A stretch of 64,000 nt of DNA from Syntrophomonas wolfei subsp. methylbutyratica (GCF_001570625.1 NZ_BBQT01000001.1:124001-188000); one strand, 5' to 3'; counted from the stretch's first letter, positions 52,450 through 61,836 are shown. Translations and numbers: made by a program. Notes: generated by a model not told the origin, from the sequence alone.

Positions 52450-54204
52450 TTATTCCTCCACAATCTTAATAAAATCAATTTGTTCTGGCTTAAATTCACT
52501 TGTAGCTAATGAGTATTTCTTAATTCCGTTACCCTTTGACTGCAGCGTAAAGCCCATATCTTCCCAAAAACTCATAACTTGCTGATTTTTTTTACTGGGA
52601 ATGTATTCCGCCTGCCATTGCGAAATGTTATGACTTTTTATAATTTCTTTCATGCAATGGAAAACAAAAACCTTCTCTAATTTTCTTCCTAATATACGAC
52701 AACTGAGTAAAAATGAATCTAAAATGCACTTATGATCCTCAAAACGTGCGATTAATATGCCAGTTAATCCATACTCTCCATATCTATCATTGACATACAA
52801 AACATAAATGGCTGCATCAGGATCATCTGCAAAACGCTTAATATCGGCTTCCGAATATCTCCGGGTGGTCAGGTTAAACTGGTTGGTTTTTTGGGTTAAT
52901 TGTGCAACCCTAGCAATTTCACCTGGTCTTATGGGATGAATTGTTTCAACCAGTTCCAGCGAAGCAAGATAATCATCAATACTACTAAACTGCTTTTGAT
53001 CCTGTTTACGCCTGGCTTCGGATTGATACATTTGGGTTCTGTTTTTATCTTCGCTGCTAAAATTAAGGGTATCAAATAGTCCATCTCTTAATAAGAGAGG
53101 AGGATATATATATAGTTTTTGAGGCACTGTTATTACCGTAACATCAGGTAGATATTGTTTAACCTGTCCGCATTCTACTGGACTGTCATCTACCAGTACC
53201 ATACTATCCAGACCAATATTCAGTTCTCGTGCCAGGGATTCAATATTTTTAACTTTATTTTCCCAGTTTATCCGCCAACCCGTCAAATGAGAACGCTTTA
53301 ATAGCGAATAGGGGTGATTATCCAGCACTTCCCATACATCTTCTTCATTATTTTTGCTGCAAAGCGTGATTAATACCCCTCGCTCATATAAATAAAGAAG
53401 ATTCTTCTGAAAATCAAAAAAAACTCGCCCAGGATAACTATGTTTATCTAATTTTATCCCGTCCAGACCATCTTCTCCTACTACCCCTCCCCACAGGGTA
53501 TTATCACAATCCAAAATGACACATTTTTTACTCAGTCCCTTTAATGCACGTACGATTTTAGTAATTTCCCGGGAATATAAATCAAGAAAGGCATTTTTAA
53601 ACGGAGCTCGGGAGGAATACCAAAACCGGTAATCAATACTATTTTCCTCTCCTAAAATACGAATCAATCTCTCCCAATCGACAAGAAAAAACCTGTCCGA
53701 ATGATTGGAAACGTATTCCCTGATATGCTGGTTAATCTTACATATAATATATTCAGATTTTGATACATGGGAAAGGCTAGCAATCCCCCATTCAGAATAC
53801 ATAGAAGGGATAAAAGTATTAAGAATAATAAGGCTATCTGTATTCACTAATAATAGTTCAAATTGTTCATCCAAGTCACTCAGGAAATCTATAAGCTCAT
53901 CTTTTGAGGACAGTAACTCAGGAACAAAGTTATCCATAAACATTGCCAATATAATTATTTCCGGGTTAACCTTGTGTAAATTTGATTGGGGATCCAATAA
54001 TTCCTGGTTAATAACATCGTACTCACCAAAAATTACTTCCGGTTTTATTCCGTTGGAATAAAGATTGTATTTCAGATAGGGCTCTATCATTTCTATAGTA
54101 AAATTACGCAGGAAATATATTTTTGTTGATTGTTCATAATAGTCTGTATTCTCAAATTCACGAACCTGTGGAATTATATCCGTTAAATTCGAGATTTGTA
54201 CCAT
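52450..54204 (-). CDS. FkbH-like HAD protein fused to a GNAT domain
   Basis: A 584-residue protein in three parts. An N-terminal SGNH-like region covers residues 1-215 (PEIIILAMFMDNFVPELLSS). The HAD-IIIC/FkbH core follows, with KKCVILDCDNTLWGGVVGED near residue 228 and LVDDSPVECGQVKQYLPDV near 335. A C-terminal GNAT domain starts near 410 (RVAQLTQKTNQFNLTTRRYS). FkbH enzymes take 1,3-bisphosphoglycerate and load a glyceryl group onto an ACP. The ATG at 54204 has AAGGTGGGG upstream. A+T content is higher than in the flanking pse genes. Confidence 0.88.
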   Translation of the reverse strand: MVQISNLTDIIPQVREFENTDYYEQSTKIYFLRNFTIEMIEPYLKYNLYSNGIKPEVIFGEYDVINQELLDPQSNLHKVNPEIIILAMFMDNFVPELLSSKDELIDFLSDLDEQFELLLVNTDSLIILNTFIPSMYSEWGIASLSHVSKSEYIICKINQHIREYVSNHSDRFFLVDWERLIRILGEENSIDYRFWYSSRAPFKNAFLDLYSREITKIVRALKGLSKKCVILDCDNTLWGGVVGEDGLDGIKLDKHSYPGRVFFDFQKNLLYLYERGVLITLCSKNNEEDVWEVLDNHPYSLLKRSHLTGWRINWENKVKNIESLARELNIGLDSMVLVDDSPVECGQVKQYLPDVTVITVPQKLYIYPPLLLRDGLFDTLNFSSEDKNRTQMYQSEARRKQDQKQFSSIDDYLASLELVETIHPIRPGEIARVAQLTQKTNQFNLTTRRYSEADIKRFADDPDAAIYVLYVNDRYGEYGLTGILIARFEDHKCILDSFLLSCRILGRKLEKVFVFHCMKEIIKSHNISQWQAEYIPSKKNQQVMSFWEDMGFTLQSKGNGIKKYSLATSEFKPEQIDFIKIVEE

Positions 54205-54219
54205 CTTATACCCCACCTT

Positions 54220-55134
54220 CTACCTTTCGACAATAGCTGCATAACTTAAATTTGCCTTTTTCTGCTCCCACAAATCCTTGGGCGTATTATCATTGCAAAC
54301 AATAATTTCATCCATAATACGTAGATTGGCCGTGTAAAAAAGTTCTCGGATTTCTTCAATATTATTAAACAAGTAAATATGATCAATAACAGGGGCATTA
54401 GCACATGTTGAAATATATGCCTTCCCACCACGTTTCATCATAGAAGCAATTTTGTCAATAAGCAGTTGTGGTTTTTCAACATGTTCTAGGACTTCACCCA
54501 TACAAACGAAGTCAATTGAATTATCATATTGAGTCAATTCCATAATATCATTTAATATCAGTTCATATTTTAAATTCGTACCCATTCTATCTAATAAATC
54601 TCGAGTCATTGAAAGTGATGTTTCACTAATATCAACCCCTACATATTCTTCGAAACCACTATTTTTAACTGCACTGGTAAAAAACCATCCATGACCTATG
54701 CCAATTTCGAGATATGTTTTCCCTTTGGATTTACTGAGATGTTGTAACCAGAATTTATACATTAAATTATGATTCTCCCATAAAATCTGCGAGATTCCAA
54801 CTCCAATCATATACCTTTTCATGTAAGTTTTGTTATTATATACCTTGTCAATAACATCATCTATTCTGTTATATCTATAATGTTTTTTCCTCTTAAAGTA
54901 AATTTGCTCCTTTAATATTTCCCGGCACATCCACGAATAGTCTTCGGCCATTTCCTCCAGACTGTATCCTTTATCTAACAAAGCCAGCAAATAGTCATCG
55001 GCAAATTCTTCTACTTGTTTAAATTGCACTTCTGTTAGTTGTGAGAAAAATCTTTCAACACTTTTTTTCTGGAAACAATCAATATTTGATATGTTATTGA
55101 TCAGGCTAACAAGCAGTGATTTGCTTTTATCCAT
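54220..55134 (-). CDS. SAM-dependent methyltransferase
   Basis: A 304-residue methyltransferase. A helical N-terminal extension (residues 1-115) precedes the class I fold: TYLEIGIGHGWFFTSAVKNS (motif I near residue 140), YVGVDISETSLSMTRDLL, IDFVCMGEVLEHVEKPQLL and MMKRGGKAYISTCANAPV. I start at the ATG at 55134 because AGGAG lies eight bases upstream. It could O-methylate the glyceryl-ACP or the sugar itself, but nothing in the sequence sets the substrate. Confidence 0.82.
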   Translation of the reverse strand: MDKSKSLLVSLINNISNIDCFQKKSVERFFSQLTEVQFKQVEEFADDYLLALLDKGYSLEEMAEDYSWMCREILKEQIYFKRKKHYRYNRIDDVIDKVYNNKTYMKRYMIGVGISQILWENHNLMYKFWLQHLSKSKGKTYLEIGIGHGWFFTSAVKNSGFEEYVGVDISETSLSMTRDLLDRMGTNLKYELILNDIMELTQYDNSIDFVCMGEVLEHVEKPQLLIDKIASMMKRGGKAYISTCANAPVIDHIYLFNNIEEIRELFYTANLRIMDEIIVCNDNTPKDLWEQKKANLSYAAIVER

Positions 55135-55145
55135 ATCCGTATCTC

Positions 55146-55721
55146 CTAACACTGTGCTTGGTTTTTAAACCTTTTAGCAAAATCTTCTTTCAACAAACCT
55201 ATTTGATATACATCGTGATAAGTTCCGTTTTTGTATACATCCTGCCGGGAAATTCCTTCTATTTGGAATCCAAAAAACCTGCACATAGCATCTGCTAATT
55301 CTTTAACTATGGTTCCTCCATAAATACGATTTAAGTTTAATGTATGAAAACCATGCATTATCATTAATTTGTTGGATTCATAAAAAATCTTAACATTGCG
55401 CGCCGAGCTTTCTCCAATTATTGTGGCAATCTCAGCCTTCCTATTAAGGTAATCAATAGAACTTAAACTAACGCATCCGACAATATTTCCCCCCTGGGCA
55501 GGGCAAATTCCCAGCTGAATTTTATTATCGTTTCCTTTTATCTGGCTTTCCCAGAATTCCAATTGCTGTTTCTTGGTATTGGGATAGTAATGTTTTTGCA
55601 TAAATCTGGTAGTCTTTTCATCATTAAACCAATCGTACCAATTACTATTTTCAATATCAGTTTCATCAAGGACTTTTAACGCTACATATTCACCCTGTAG
55701 AAATATATCTTTATTTCTCAT
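55146..55721 (-). CDS. GNAT-family acyltransferase
   Basis: A 191-residue GNAT protein (MRNKDIFLQGEYVALKVLDE, with GGAGG ten bases before the ATG at 55721). SNWYDWFNDEKTTRFMQKHY is like PseH/RimJ-type acetyltransferases, and IVGCVSLSSIDYLNRKAEIA followed by MIMHGFHTLNLNRIYGGTIV holds the CoA site. It overlaps the aminotransferase stop by 11 bp. It is the natural N-acyltransferase for the amino group installed by that aminotransferase; acetyl-CoA or an acyl-ACP could be the donor. Confidence 0.82.
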   Translation of the reverse strand: MRNKDIFLQGEYVALKVLDETDIENSNWYDWFNDEKTTRFMQKHYYPNTKKQQLEFWESQIKGNDNKIQLGICPAQGGNIVGCVSLSSIDYLNRKAEIATIIGESSARNVKIFYESNKLMIMHGFHTLNLNRIYGGTIVKELADAMCRFFGFQIEGISRQDVYKNGTYHDVYQIGLLKEDFAKRFKNQAQC

Positions 55722-57015
55722 TAGAATAAGACCTCCAAACCTTTGCAAATGCTTTTCCCACATCATTCAGGTCATCTTTACTCATGGGCGGGCGTATTAA
55801 TTCATGGGTAATCAGTTCTTCATAATGCATTTTCTCGCAAACTGGGCACAAACCCTGGCGGTAATTTATAGTCCCCTCATAATGCGGACAGTTAAAAGGA
55901 CAACCTTTATCGCCATAAAGCACTTGCTGCTGGTAAAGCGGTTGCAGGTACAACGGCTTAACGTATCCGCAACCTACGTTTACCCCTTCGCTTTCCCTCA
56001 ACTCTACAGGCATCAGTTCAGCCTTAACCGCATTTATAAATAACTCTCTATTAATATCGACCATATCCGACTTGAACTTGAGAGCGTGAACATAGTAACT
56101 GTGTTGACAGGAATCCCTGACCGCAGGCATTTGTAAACAGGGAATCCGCGATATTTGTTCTTCCAGGTATATAACGTTTTCACGGCGCTGTTTTAGCAAC
56201 CCCTTCAATTTTTTCAGCTGTTCCCGGGCAATCGCTGCCTCCACCTCGGTCATACGGTAATTGAAGCCCAGCATATTAATAAGATTGTTGTAACCTTTAT
56301 TCTCTACCACCGCTTCGGCATGGTTCCTTATCAACCTCACTCGTTCTGCCAGTTCATTATTATCAGTTACCACAATCCCCCCCTCACCGCTGTGGATATG
56401 TTTATGATAATTAAGGGAGAATACCCCGATATCACCCAGGGTTCCGGCCCATTTACCCTTATACCGGGCTCCGGGAGCCTGAGCGGCATCTTCAATAACC
56501 AATAAATTGTGTTTTTGAGCAATAGCATTGATGCGGTCCGCATCGTAGGGCTGCCCAAAAATATCTACAACTATAACGGCCCGCGTATACGGGGTAATCC
56601 GTTGCTCCACTGAATGTGGCTCCAGGCAAAAACAATCCTCTTCAATATCAGCAAAAACCGGAACGGCGTTATACACCAGAACGGCAGCAGCTGAAGCAGT
56701 CATGGTGTACGGTGATACTATTACTTCGTCACCAGGTCCAACACCCGTTGCCCCCATGGCGCAGTATAATCCTGATGTAGCCGAATTTACTGCTATAGCA
56801 TGTTTCACTTCAAAATACTCAGCCCATTCTGCCTCCAATGCCCGCACCTGTGGCCCCCCATAAAAATCCTCATGCCAGGTACCCAGGAAACGGGATAAAA
56901 CTCCGGATTCCAGCACATGCTTGACTGCGGCTATTTCCTCTTCGCCAATAACCTTATAGGCTGGGAATAAGCTGGTTCTTACCTTTTCTCCACCGTTGAT
57001 GGCCAGTTTATGCAT
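55711..57015 (-). CDS. DegT/DnrJ/EryC1 aminotransferase with C-terminal cysteine cluster
   Basis: A 434-residue PLP aminotransferase, longer than PseC. The PLP lysine is in VFSLNYHKHIHSGEGGIVVT, and AIAVNSATSGLYCAMGATGV and LLVIEDAAQAPGARYKGKWA are typical. The last part holds GCPFNCPHYEGTINYRQ then GLCPVCEKMH, four cysteines in a possible metal site not found in PseC. It probably aminates an NDP- or free keto-sugar of the second module. The ATG is at 57015; the end overlaps the GNAT gene. Confidence 0.86.
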   Translation of the reverse strand: MHKLAINGGEKVRTSLFPAYKVIGEEEIAAVKHVLESGVLSRFLGTWHEDFYGGPQVRALEAEWAEYFEVKHAIAVNSATSGLYCAMGATGVGPGDEVIVSPYTMTASAAAVLVYNAVPVFADIEEDCFCLEPHSVEQRITPYTRAVIVVDIFGQPYDADRINAIAQKHNLLVIEDAAQAPGARYKGKWAGTLGDIGVFSLNYHKHIHSGEGGIVVTDNNELAERVRLIRNHAEAVVENKGYNNLINMLGFNYRMTEVEAAIAREQLKKLKGLLKQRRENVIYLEEQISRIPCLQMPAVRDSCQHSYYVHALKFKSDMVDINRELFINAVKAELMPVELRESEGVNVGCGYVKPLYLQPLYQQQVLYGDKGCPFNCPHYEGTINYRQGLCPVCEKMHYEELITHELIRPPMSKDDLNDVGKAFAKVWRSYSNEK

Positions 57016-58148
57016 AGTAATTCCTCCATATAGGTAATGACTTTATCAACTGCCCCGCTTTCAATATGCCAGTTGATAATGGGTATATCTTTATCCACCA
57101 GTATTGTCCGCAGGGTATTTTCCAGTTCCTCCTGTTTAAGGATAGGAGAAAGGATACCCCTTTTAACCAGAATTAAGGGGCTGGCCCGATTCAGTCCGAT
57201 TTGTATGCTTAAAACCGGACACCCCAGAATAATCGCCTCCATCAAAAGCATAGAGGACATTCCGCAGACCAGATCAGAAGCCCTGAGTAAAGACCAGGAA
57301 TCAATATCTTTTACTGTACTGATGCTAATATGCTCATTGCTTATTTCATTATTGAGAAAACTATAATTATCTTCATTTTCACGAGGATGCTGCTTGATAA
57401 TAAGCCTAACCCGTTGGCTACTTCGTTCCAGTACCTTATCCAAGGTATGCAGGAGCATACTACAAGTGCTTTTTTCATCAAAACCCCAGAAAAGTTCTCC
57501 ATTGCTGTCGGCATAATCCTGGCTGATAGGTTCAGAAATAAATGTAAATATCAATTCGTCAGGCTGAAGGCCCAGTTCTCTCTTAACCTTAAGAATTTGT
57601 TCAGCAGAAAAACTATTACGTGCTGATACAATCAGGTCAAAATAAGGTTGACCGCTTATTTTCACCCGCCGGCCATCAATACCTGCACTGAGCATCTCTT
57701 GCCGGGCGGTTTCATCCATTACCAGGATATAATCAGGCAAGTAGGGATGCAGCTTATTCTGCCAGTATTGGCCCTGTTCCTTCAAAGTGAAATTCGAAAA
57801 CCTGATACCATAGTTCATCCATTGGTCAAGGATGGCAAAGGTCTTTATACCTATACTTCGGGCCGCTTCCCATAAATACCTCTCGGTAAAATCATCCCCG
57901 CTGGTTCCGGTAATAATAAAGTCCGGATGCTGCTGGGATAAGAAATCTTCCCAACTGCTTGTCTTTATCTCAGCTAGGATTTCGGTGATATCCTGCCCCT
58001 TTAGCCCCATCTGCCGGTAACGCTTAAGAGCAAGGTCCTTGCCGTACAAATCCACCTGATAGCCTCTCTCCCGCAAAGACTCTGCCAGGGGAATTACAGT
58101 ATTGGCTCCTCCCGGGTCACGTGCCAGCAGCATTATCTTTTTATTCAT
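56979..58148 (-). CDS. GT-B-fold glycosyltransferase or hydrolase-like protein
   Basis: A 389-residue protein with a two-Rossmann-domain look. MLLARDPGGANTVIPLAESL is the N-terminal nucleotide-side loop. Later parts include IKQHPRENEDNYSFLNNEI and RASDLVCGMSSMLLMEAIIL near the usual donor site. It is reminiscent of glycerophosphotransferase, UDP-GlcNAc 2-epimerase and PseG folds, without a decisive motif. The start (58148) overlaps the oxidoreductase stop as ATGA. It is part of the second sugar module. Confidence 0.6.
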   Translation of the reverse strand: MNKKIMLLARDPGGANTVIPLAESLRERGYQVDLYGKDLALKRYRQMGLKGQDITEILAEIKTSSWEDFLSQQHPDFIITGTSGDDFTERYLWEAARSIGIKTFAILDQWMNYGIRFSNFTLKEQGQYWQNKLHPYLPDYILVMDETARQEMLSAGIDGRRVKISGQPYFDLIVSARNSFSAEQILKVKRELGLQPDELIFTFISEPISQDYADSNGELFWGFDEKSTCSMLLHTLDKVLERSSQRVRLIIKQHPRENEDNYSFLNNEISNEHISISTVKDIDSWSLLRASDLVCGMSSMLLMEAIILGCPVLSIQIGLNRASPLILVKRGILSPILKQEELENTLRTILVDKDIPIINWHIESGAVDKVITYMEELLCINWPSTVEKR

Positions 58149-59125
58149 ACTTGCAATCCCTCTTTTAACTGGTGGCATAGCGTAAGAACACTAATACCAT
58201 CATCGAGCCCACAATATAGCGGTTCATCTTTATCCAGGTGCCGGTAAATATTCTCTGCCGCATAATAAATGGACTTGCTCAGCGAAGTCCTCTGTTCAGA
58301 AACCACTAGCGGATTCCTGTAACCTGCAAACAAGGGGCTTTCCCTTATCTCATATTCCTCAATGACAAATCCGGAATCAATCAAGCGAACCCTGCGCCGT
58401 TCAAACAACAAATCCATTTCAAAAATGGTATAGGCCCGGCAGTCTATGCTCTGTAAAAAAAATGGCGTTCCCTCCGCCATGGTTAAAACAGCCGATACGC
58501 TAGGGTCGTCATCATAAAAATCATTTATAACACCGGTTAAACGGCAATCACTGACATCACCCAATAAACTAAGCAATAAATCAAGCAGATGGGATCCATT
58601 ATGCAGCAGTCCCTTGCCATAATAACCAGTACCGGATAAATATCGGCCATATAAGCCATCCCTTATATTATTACGCAGCGTAATTATTTCAGGAACAAAA
58701 CGCCTGGAGTAATTGAGTTGAACAGAGATGGGTAAACTTGAATAGCGTTGCTTAATTTTCCGGGCTTCGGGCAGAGTTTTGGTCAGAGGTTTTTCGGCAA
58801 AAATTATATTAATATTGCGATGGGCCAGTTCCTGTAAATACGGGTAGTGGTATTCATCAGGTACAGCCAGGCATACTACATCAACTCTATATTTATGTAA
58901 TGCCTCGTCCAGGTTATTAAAATATTCTCCACCCCAGATAGAAGCAGCTTTCTGAGCCTGTCCTGTATCACTATCAACAAAGCCTGCTAGTTGAAAACCT
59001 GGATGGGCAGAAAAGGCATGGGCATGGGTTAATATATTTTCGGAACCCGGTTGGTCAAAAAAAGCCCCTATCTTACCTGCTCCAATAATTAAAACATTAT
59101 ATATCCGGGTGTTCTCTTCTTCCAT
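58145..59125 (-). CDS. Gfo/Idh/MocA-family oxidoreductase
   Basis: A 326-residue NAD(P)-dependent sugar oxidoreductase. The Rossmann motif is NVLIIGAGKIGAFFDQPG, and the family EKP motif is present as IIFAEKPLTKTLPEARKIK. The substrate lobe includes VQLNYSRRFVPEIITL and YYGKGLLHNGSHLLDLLLSL, with the conserved histidine. It probably oxidises a sugar hydroxyl to a ketone for the aminotransferase that follows. It is coupled to the GT-B gene. Confidence 0.87.
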   Translation of the reverse strand: MEEENTRIYNVLIIGAGKIGAFFDQPGSENILTHAHAFSAHPGFQLAGFVDSDTGQAQKAASIWGGEYFNNLDEALHKYRVDVVCLAVPDEYHYPYLQELAHRNINIIFAEKPLTKTLPEARKIKQRYSSLPISVQLNYSRRFVPEIITLRNNIRDGLYGRYLSGTGYYGKGLLHNGSHLLDLLLSLLGDVSDCRLTGVINDFYDDDPSVSAVLTMAEGTPFFLQSIDCRAYTIFEMDLLFERRRVRLIDSGFVIEEYEIRESPLFAGYRNPLVVSEQRTSLSKSIYYAAENIYRHLDKDEPLYCGLDDGISVLTLCHQLKEGLQV

Positions 59126-59132
59126 TTTCGCT

Positions 59133-59867
59133 TTACCTGACTTTCTTTTGCATTATATTGTTGTTAATAGATCTTAATTCAGGTTTGCGATTCAATAGTC
59201 TCATCATATCGTATAAATTAAAATCAGCTTTTTGCGGATATAGTTCTTCATAAATTTTGCCAATAAATTCATAGTCCTCTTTAGTATCCAGAGTCATCCT
59301 CAATTTGGCATCCCGTAAAAACGGTGGAGCCTCAATATTGGAAAAGCTATAATCGAAGGGATGTTCATATAGATAAAGGCAGACATGCTCGCGATGGGCC
59401 GGGTCACCCGTACTCTGTGCCGTCTCCTGTAATACCCGGTTGGCTACCGCAATGGTATCCATGCCAATAGGGTAAGTCCGCAAAAGATTATTGGATACCA
59501 GATCAAACCCGCCCTCCAGGTAGCGTTCAATAACCCGGTCGCTTTCTGCAATATCAACCAGGGGGCAATCACCGGTAATTTCTACTACTACGTCCAGATT
59601 AAAATAACTTGCTGTTTCTGCTACCCGTCCCAATACATCATCCTCACTGCCGCGATAATACGGAATATTTTCTTTTTCCAGCAATTCCACCAGAACATCA
59701 TCGCTAGCATTAATTGTTGTGGCCACAATAATACTATCGATAAAACGAGAACGCTGAATGCGCTCTATCTGCCTGATAATAGCAGGCTTTCCCCATATAT
59801 CCATTAGTACCTTTCCCGGTAGCCGACTAGAGGTCATCCGGGCTTCAATAATACAACCAATTTTCAT
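59133..59867 (-). CDS. SpsF-type cytidylyltransferase, second copy
   Basis: A 244-residue paralogue of the 50-kb enzyme. The motif is CIIEARMTSSRLPGKVLMDI, and VVVEITGDCPLVDIAESDRV holds the metal aspartates. It shares the layout but is clearly diverged, so it is not a recent duplicate. It heads the second sugar module behind the Maf gene and probably activates a different CMP-linked sugar. Confidence 0.82.
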   Translation of the reverse strand: MKIGCIIEARMTSSRLPGKVLMDIWGKPAIIRQIERIQRSRFIDSIIVATTINASDDVLVELLEKENIPYYRGSEDDVLGRVAETASYFNLDVVVEITGDCPLVDIAESDRVIERYLEGGFDLVSNNLLRTYPIGMDTIAVANRVLQETAQSTGDPAHREHVCLYLYEHPFDYSFSNIEAPPFLRDAKLRMTLDTKEDYEFIGKIYEELYPQKADFNLYDMMRLLNRKPELRSINNNIMQKKVR

Positions 59868-59895
59868 TTCAAGCTAACCTCTAACGTAAGATTAT

Positions 59896-61836
59896 TTATA
59901 CAAACGGAATTGTTAAACAATCCTCTATTTCCTTGTCTTTTGACAAACGAATTGAATCCGTAGTCCCTACAAGTTCCTGCATATTAACAGCAACAGTGAG
60001 ATTTGCCCCTTCGTACTGCTTATCTTCCTCAGTTCCGTTTAGCTCTCTCGTTGTTATTGCCTTTATGATATTTAAATATCGATTGCTAAGGTTGTATACA
60101 TAAGTTTCGTAATAAAGGAATGCCTCCGCTTCTGCATTTTTTCCAGTAAAATTATAAAAAACCCCAGCTTGATAATATATTAGAAAGCGATTTAGCATTT
60201 GCATAACAACTTTTTGAAAAAAGTAGTTGCTATATAGTTGACGGTTAATCGCCTGAATAGAAGCAACTAATTCTTGCATACGCTTTTCACTACTTTGTTT
60301 TTCTATTAGCTGTTGCAATATCTCAAGCATATCTCGTTTTTCCTCATTCATCTCTTGTAGATTTCTAATTTCATCCAAAAGATGCTGATAAAAAGTATCT
60401 ATGTCATTATCTTTATAAATATCATAAAAACCTGGTTGATCTAATATCTCTTCCATAATTCTTCTGACTTTAATATCCTGCCTGGCAATATAATCCTCTA
60501 TTACGTCTCTGAATTTATAATTAGGTATACCCGGTATACCCAATCCCGCTTCACTAGCATTAATAATAGTATAAGTATTCTTATACTTTAGGTTCAGAAG
60601 TTCCATATCCCGTCTATTAGCCAAAAATCCAGGAACAGTATATACCCTTTCCCCATTAATATCAGTTGCTTCCTGCAGTGATTTACGTATAGATTCAGGC
60701 AATGTATCCTTTTCTTCGCCTGCGTGTACCTTGTTATCGTAATAACATAAATCCTGTCCTACAAGGATAATAGGATTGCAACCCAATTTTACGGCTAAAT
60801 CCACCGCCGAGGAGGATACGGAAGCATGGTCATTTATAATATCCACCGGCAAATCAAGATAATAATGATAATACTGGGCAATAAAATCGTTACTAATCGC
60901 CATTCTAAGCAAGTGATTAGGGAATTTTTTATCCACTTCGGGATGAAGGCGGTACGAACCCACCAATATATCTATATCACTATCTTTAAAAATATAGGCT
61001 TCTGCTTTTTGGGAATCCATGGCGATTGCCATATGAGCTTTTATTCCTTTCTGTTTACATATACGAGCTCCAGTTCCAGGAGCTATAATCACGGCTTTAT
61101 CCTGTATTTCTTTAAGCTCATCAATTCTCTTCTCTAAAGACGGGCCTGCCGACACAATAACAGCTGGTATATTATTGAATTTATTGTTTAAAACAGAAGC
61201 ACTGGGTTGCTTTTTAGCAATCGATATTAACTGATTTTCTGTCCATTCGTTTAGAAAATAATTGATGGTAGTGGTGCTTGCCATAAAAGCCAGCTTCTCA
61301 TCGCTAAATATCCGGCTTATCTCCTGAAAGACATCACTGTATAGACTACGGTAGGATAAATGATATATAAACTTTACTTTACGAGAGCTCATTACCTGTC
61401 CCATAATTTGGGACATAATTTGCCGAACATCATTGAATATGCTAAGGGAGACACCTTTTTTCTTTAAGAGCAGTTCTAGATCCCTCCATTTCAGCAATTC
61501 CCTAAATATATTGTTAAAAGGCTCCAAAATTAGAACCCTGCGATATCTAACCCTGTGTTTTTGTATATAATCAAGGCAGTATCCCATCCCGAGGCCGAAT
61601 ATTATGAGAATCTGTTCCGGATCATCCGCCTCCCGGAGGAGCTCCTGCATTTCCCTGTCTAGATTATAGCTACTGTGTAAATAACACTGGCACGATGGTG
61701 ACTGTAAAAATAGATTTCCATCATTTAAGCCGAAAATCTGCAGGTTACTGCAGGTATATTCAACAGCAGTAGCCTTGCTATAAAAATCCGGGAAATGTTT
61801 TTTTAAAAAATTAGAATTTTTAATCCACATGTTCAT
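59896..61836 (-). CDS. Maf-type (DUF115) flagellin glycosyltransferase
   Basis: A 646-residue motility accessory factor. The central DUF115 domain has NNIPAVIVSAGPSLEKRIDE, VIIAPGTGARICKQKGIKAH and ILVGQDLCYYDNKVHAGEE, where the CMP-nonulosonic-acid site is expected. The N-terminal domain includes ILIIFGLGMGYCLDYIQKHR. Maf proteins transfer pseudaminic or legionaminic acid to serine/threonine of flagellin in the cytoplasm. It overlaps the small upstream gene by four bases and is one gene away from the flagellin. Confidence 0.93.
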   Translation of the reverse strand: MNMWIKNSNFLKKHFPDFYSKATAVEYTCSNLQIFGLNDGNLFLQSPSCQCYLHSSYNLDREMQELLREADDPEQILIIFGLGMGYCLDYIQKHRVRYRRVLILEPFNNIFRELLKWRDLELLLKKKGVSLSIFNDVRQIMSQIMGQVMSSRKVKFIYHLSYRSLYSDVFQEISRIFSDEKLAFMASTTTINYFLNEWTENQLISIAKKQPSASVLNNKFNNIPAVIVSAGPSLEKRIDELKEIQDKAVIIAPGTGARICKQKGIKAHMAIAMDSQKAEAYIFKDSDIDILVGSYRLHPEVDKKFPNHLLRMAISNDFIAQYYHYYLDLPVDIINDHASVSSSAVDLAVKLGCNPIILVGQDLCYYDNKVHAGEEKDTLPESIRKSLQEATDINGERVYTVPGFLANRRDMELLNLKYKNTYTIINASEAGLGIPGIPNYKFRDVIEDYIARQDIKVRRIMEEILDQPGFYDIYKDNDIDTFYQHLLDEIRNLQEMNEEKRDMLEILQQLIEKQSSEKRMQELVASIQAINRQLYSNYFFQKVVMQMLNRFLIYYQAGVFYNFTGKNAEAEAFLYYETYVYNLSNRYLNIIKAITTRELNGTEEDKQYEGANLTVAVNMQELVGTTDSIRLSKDKEIEDCLTIPFV

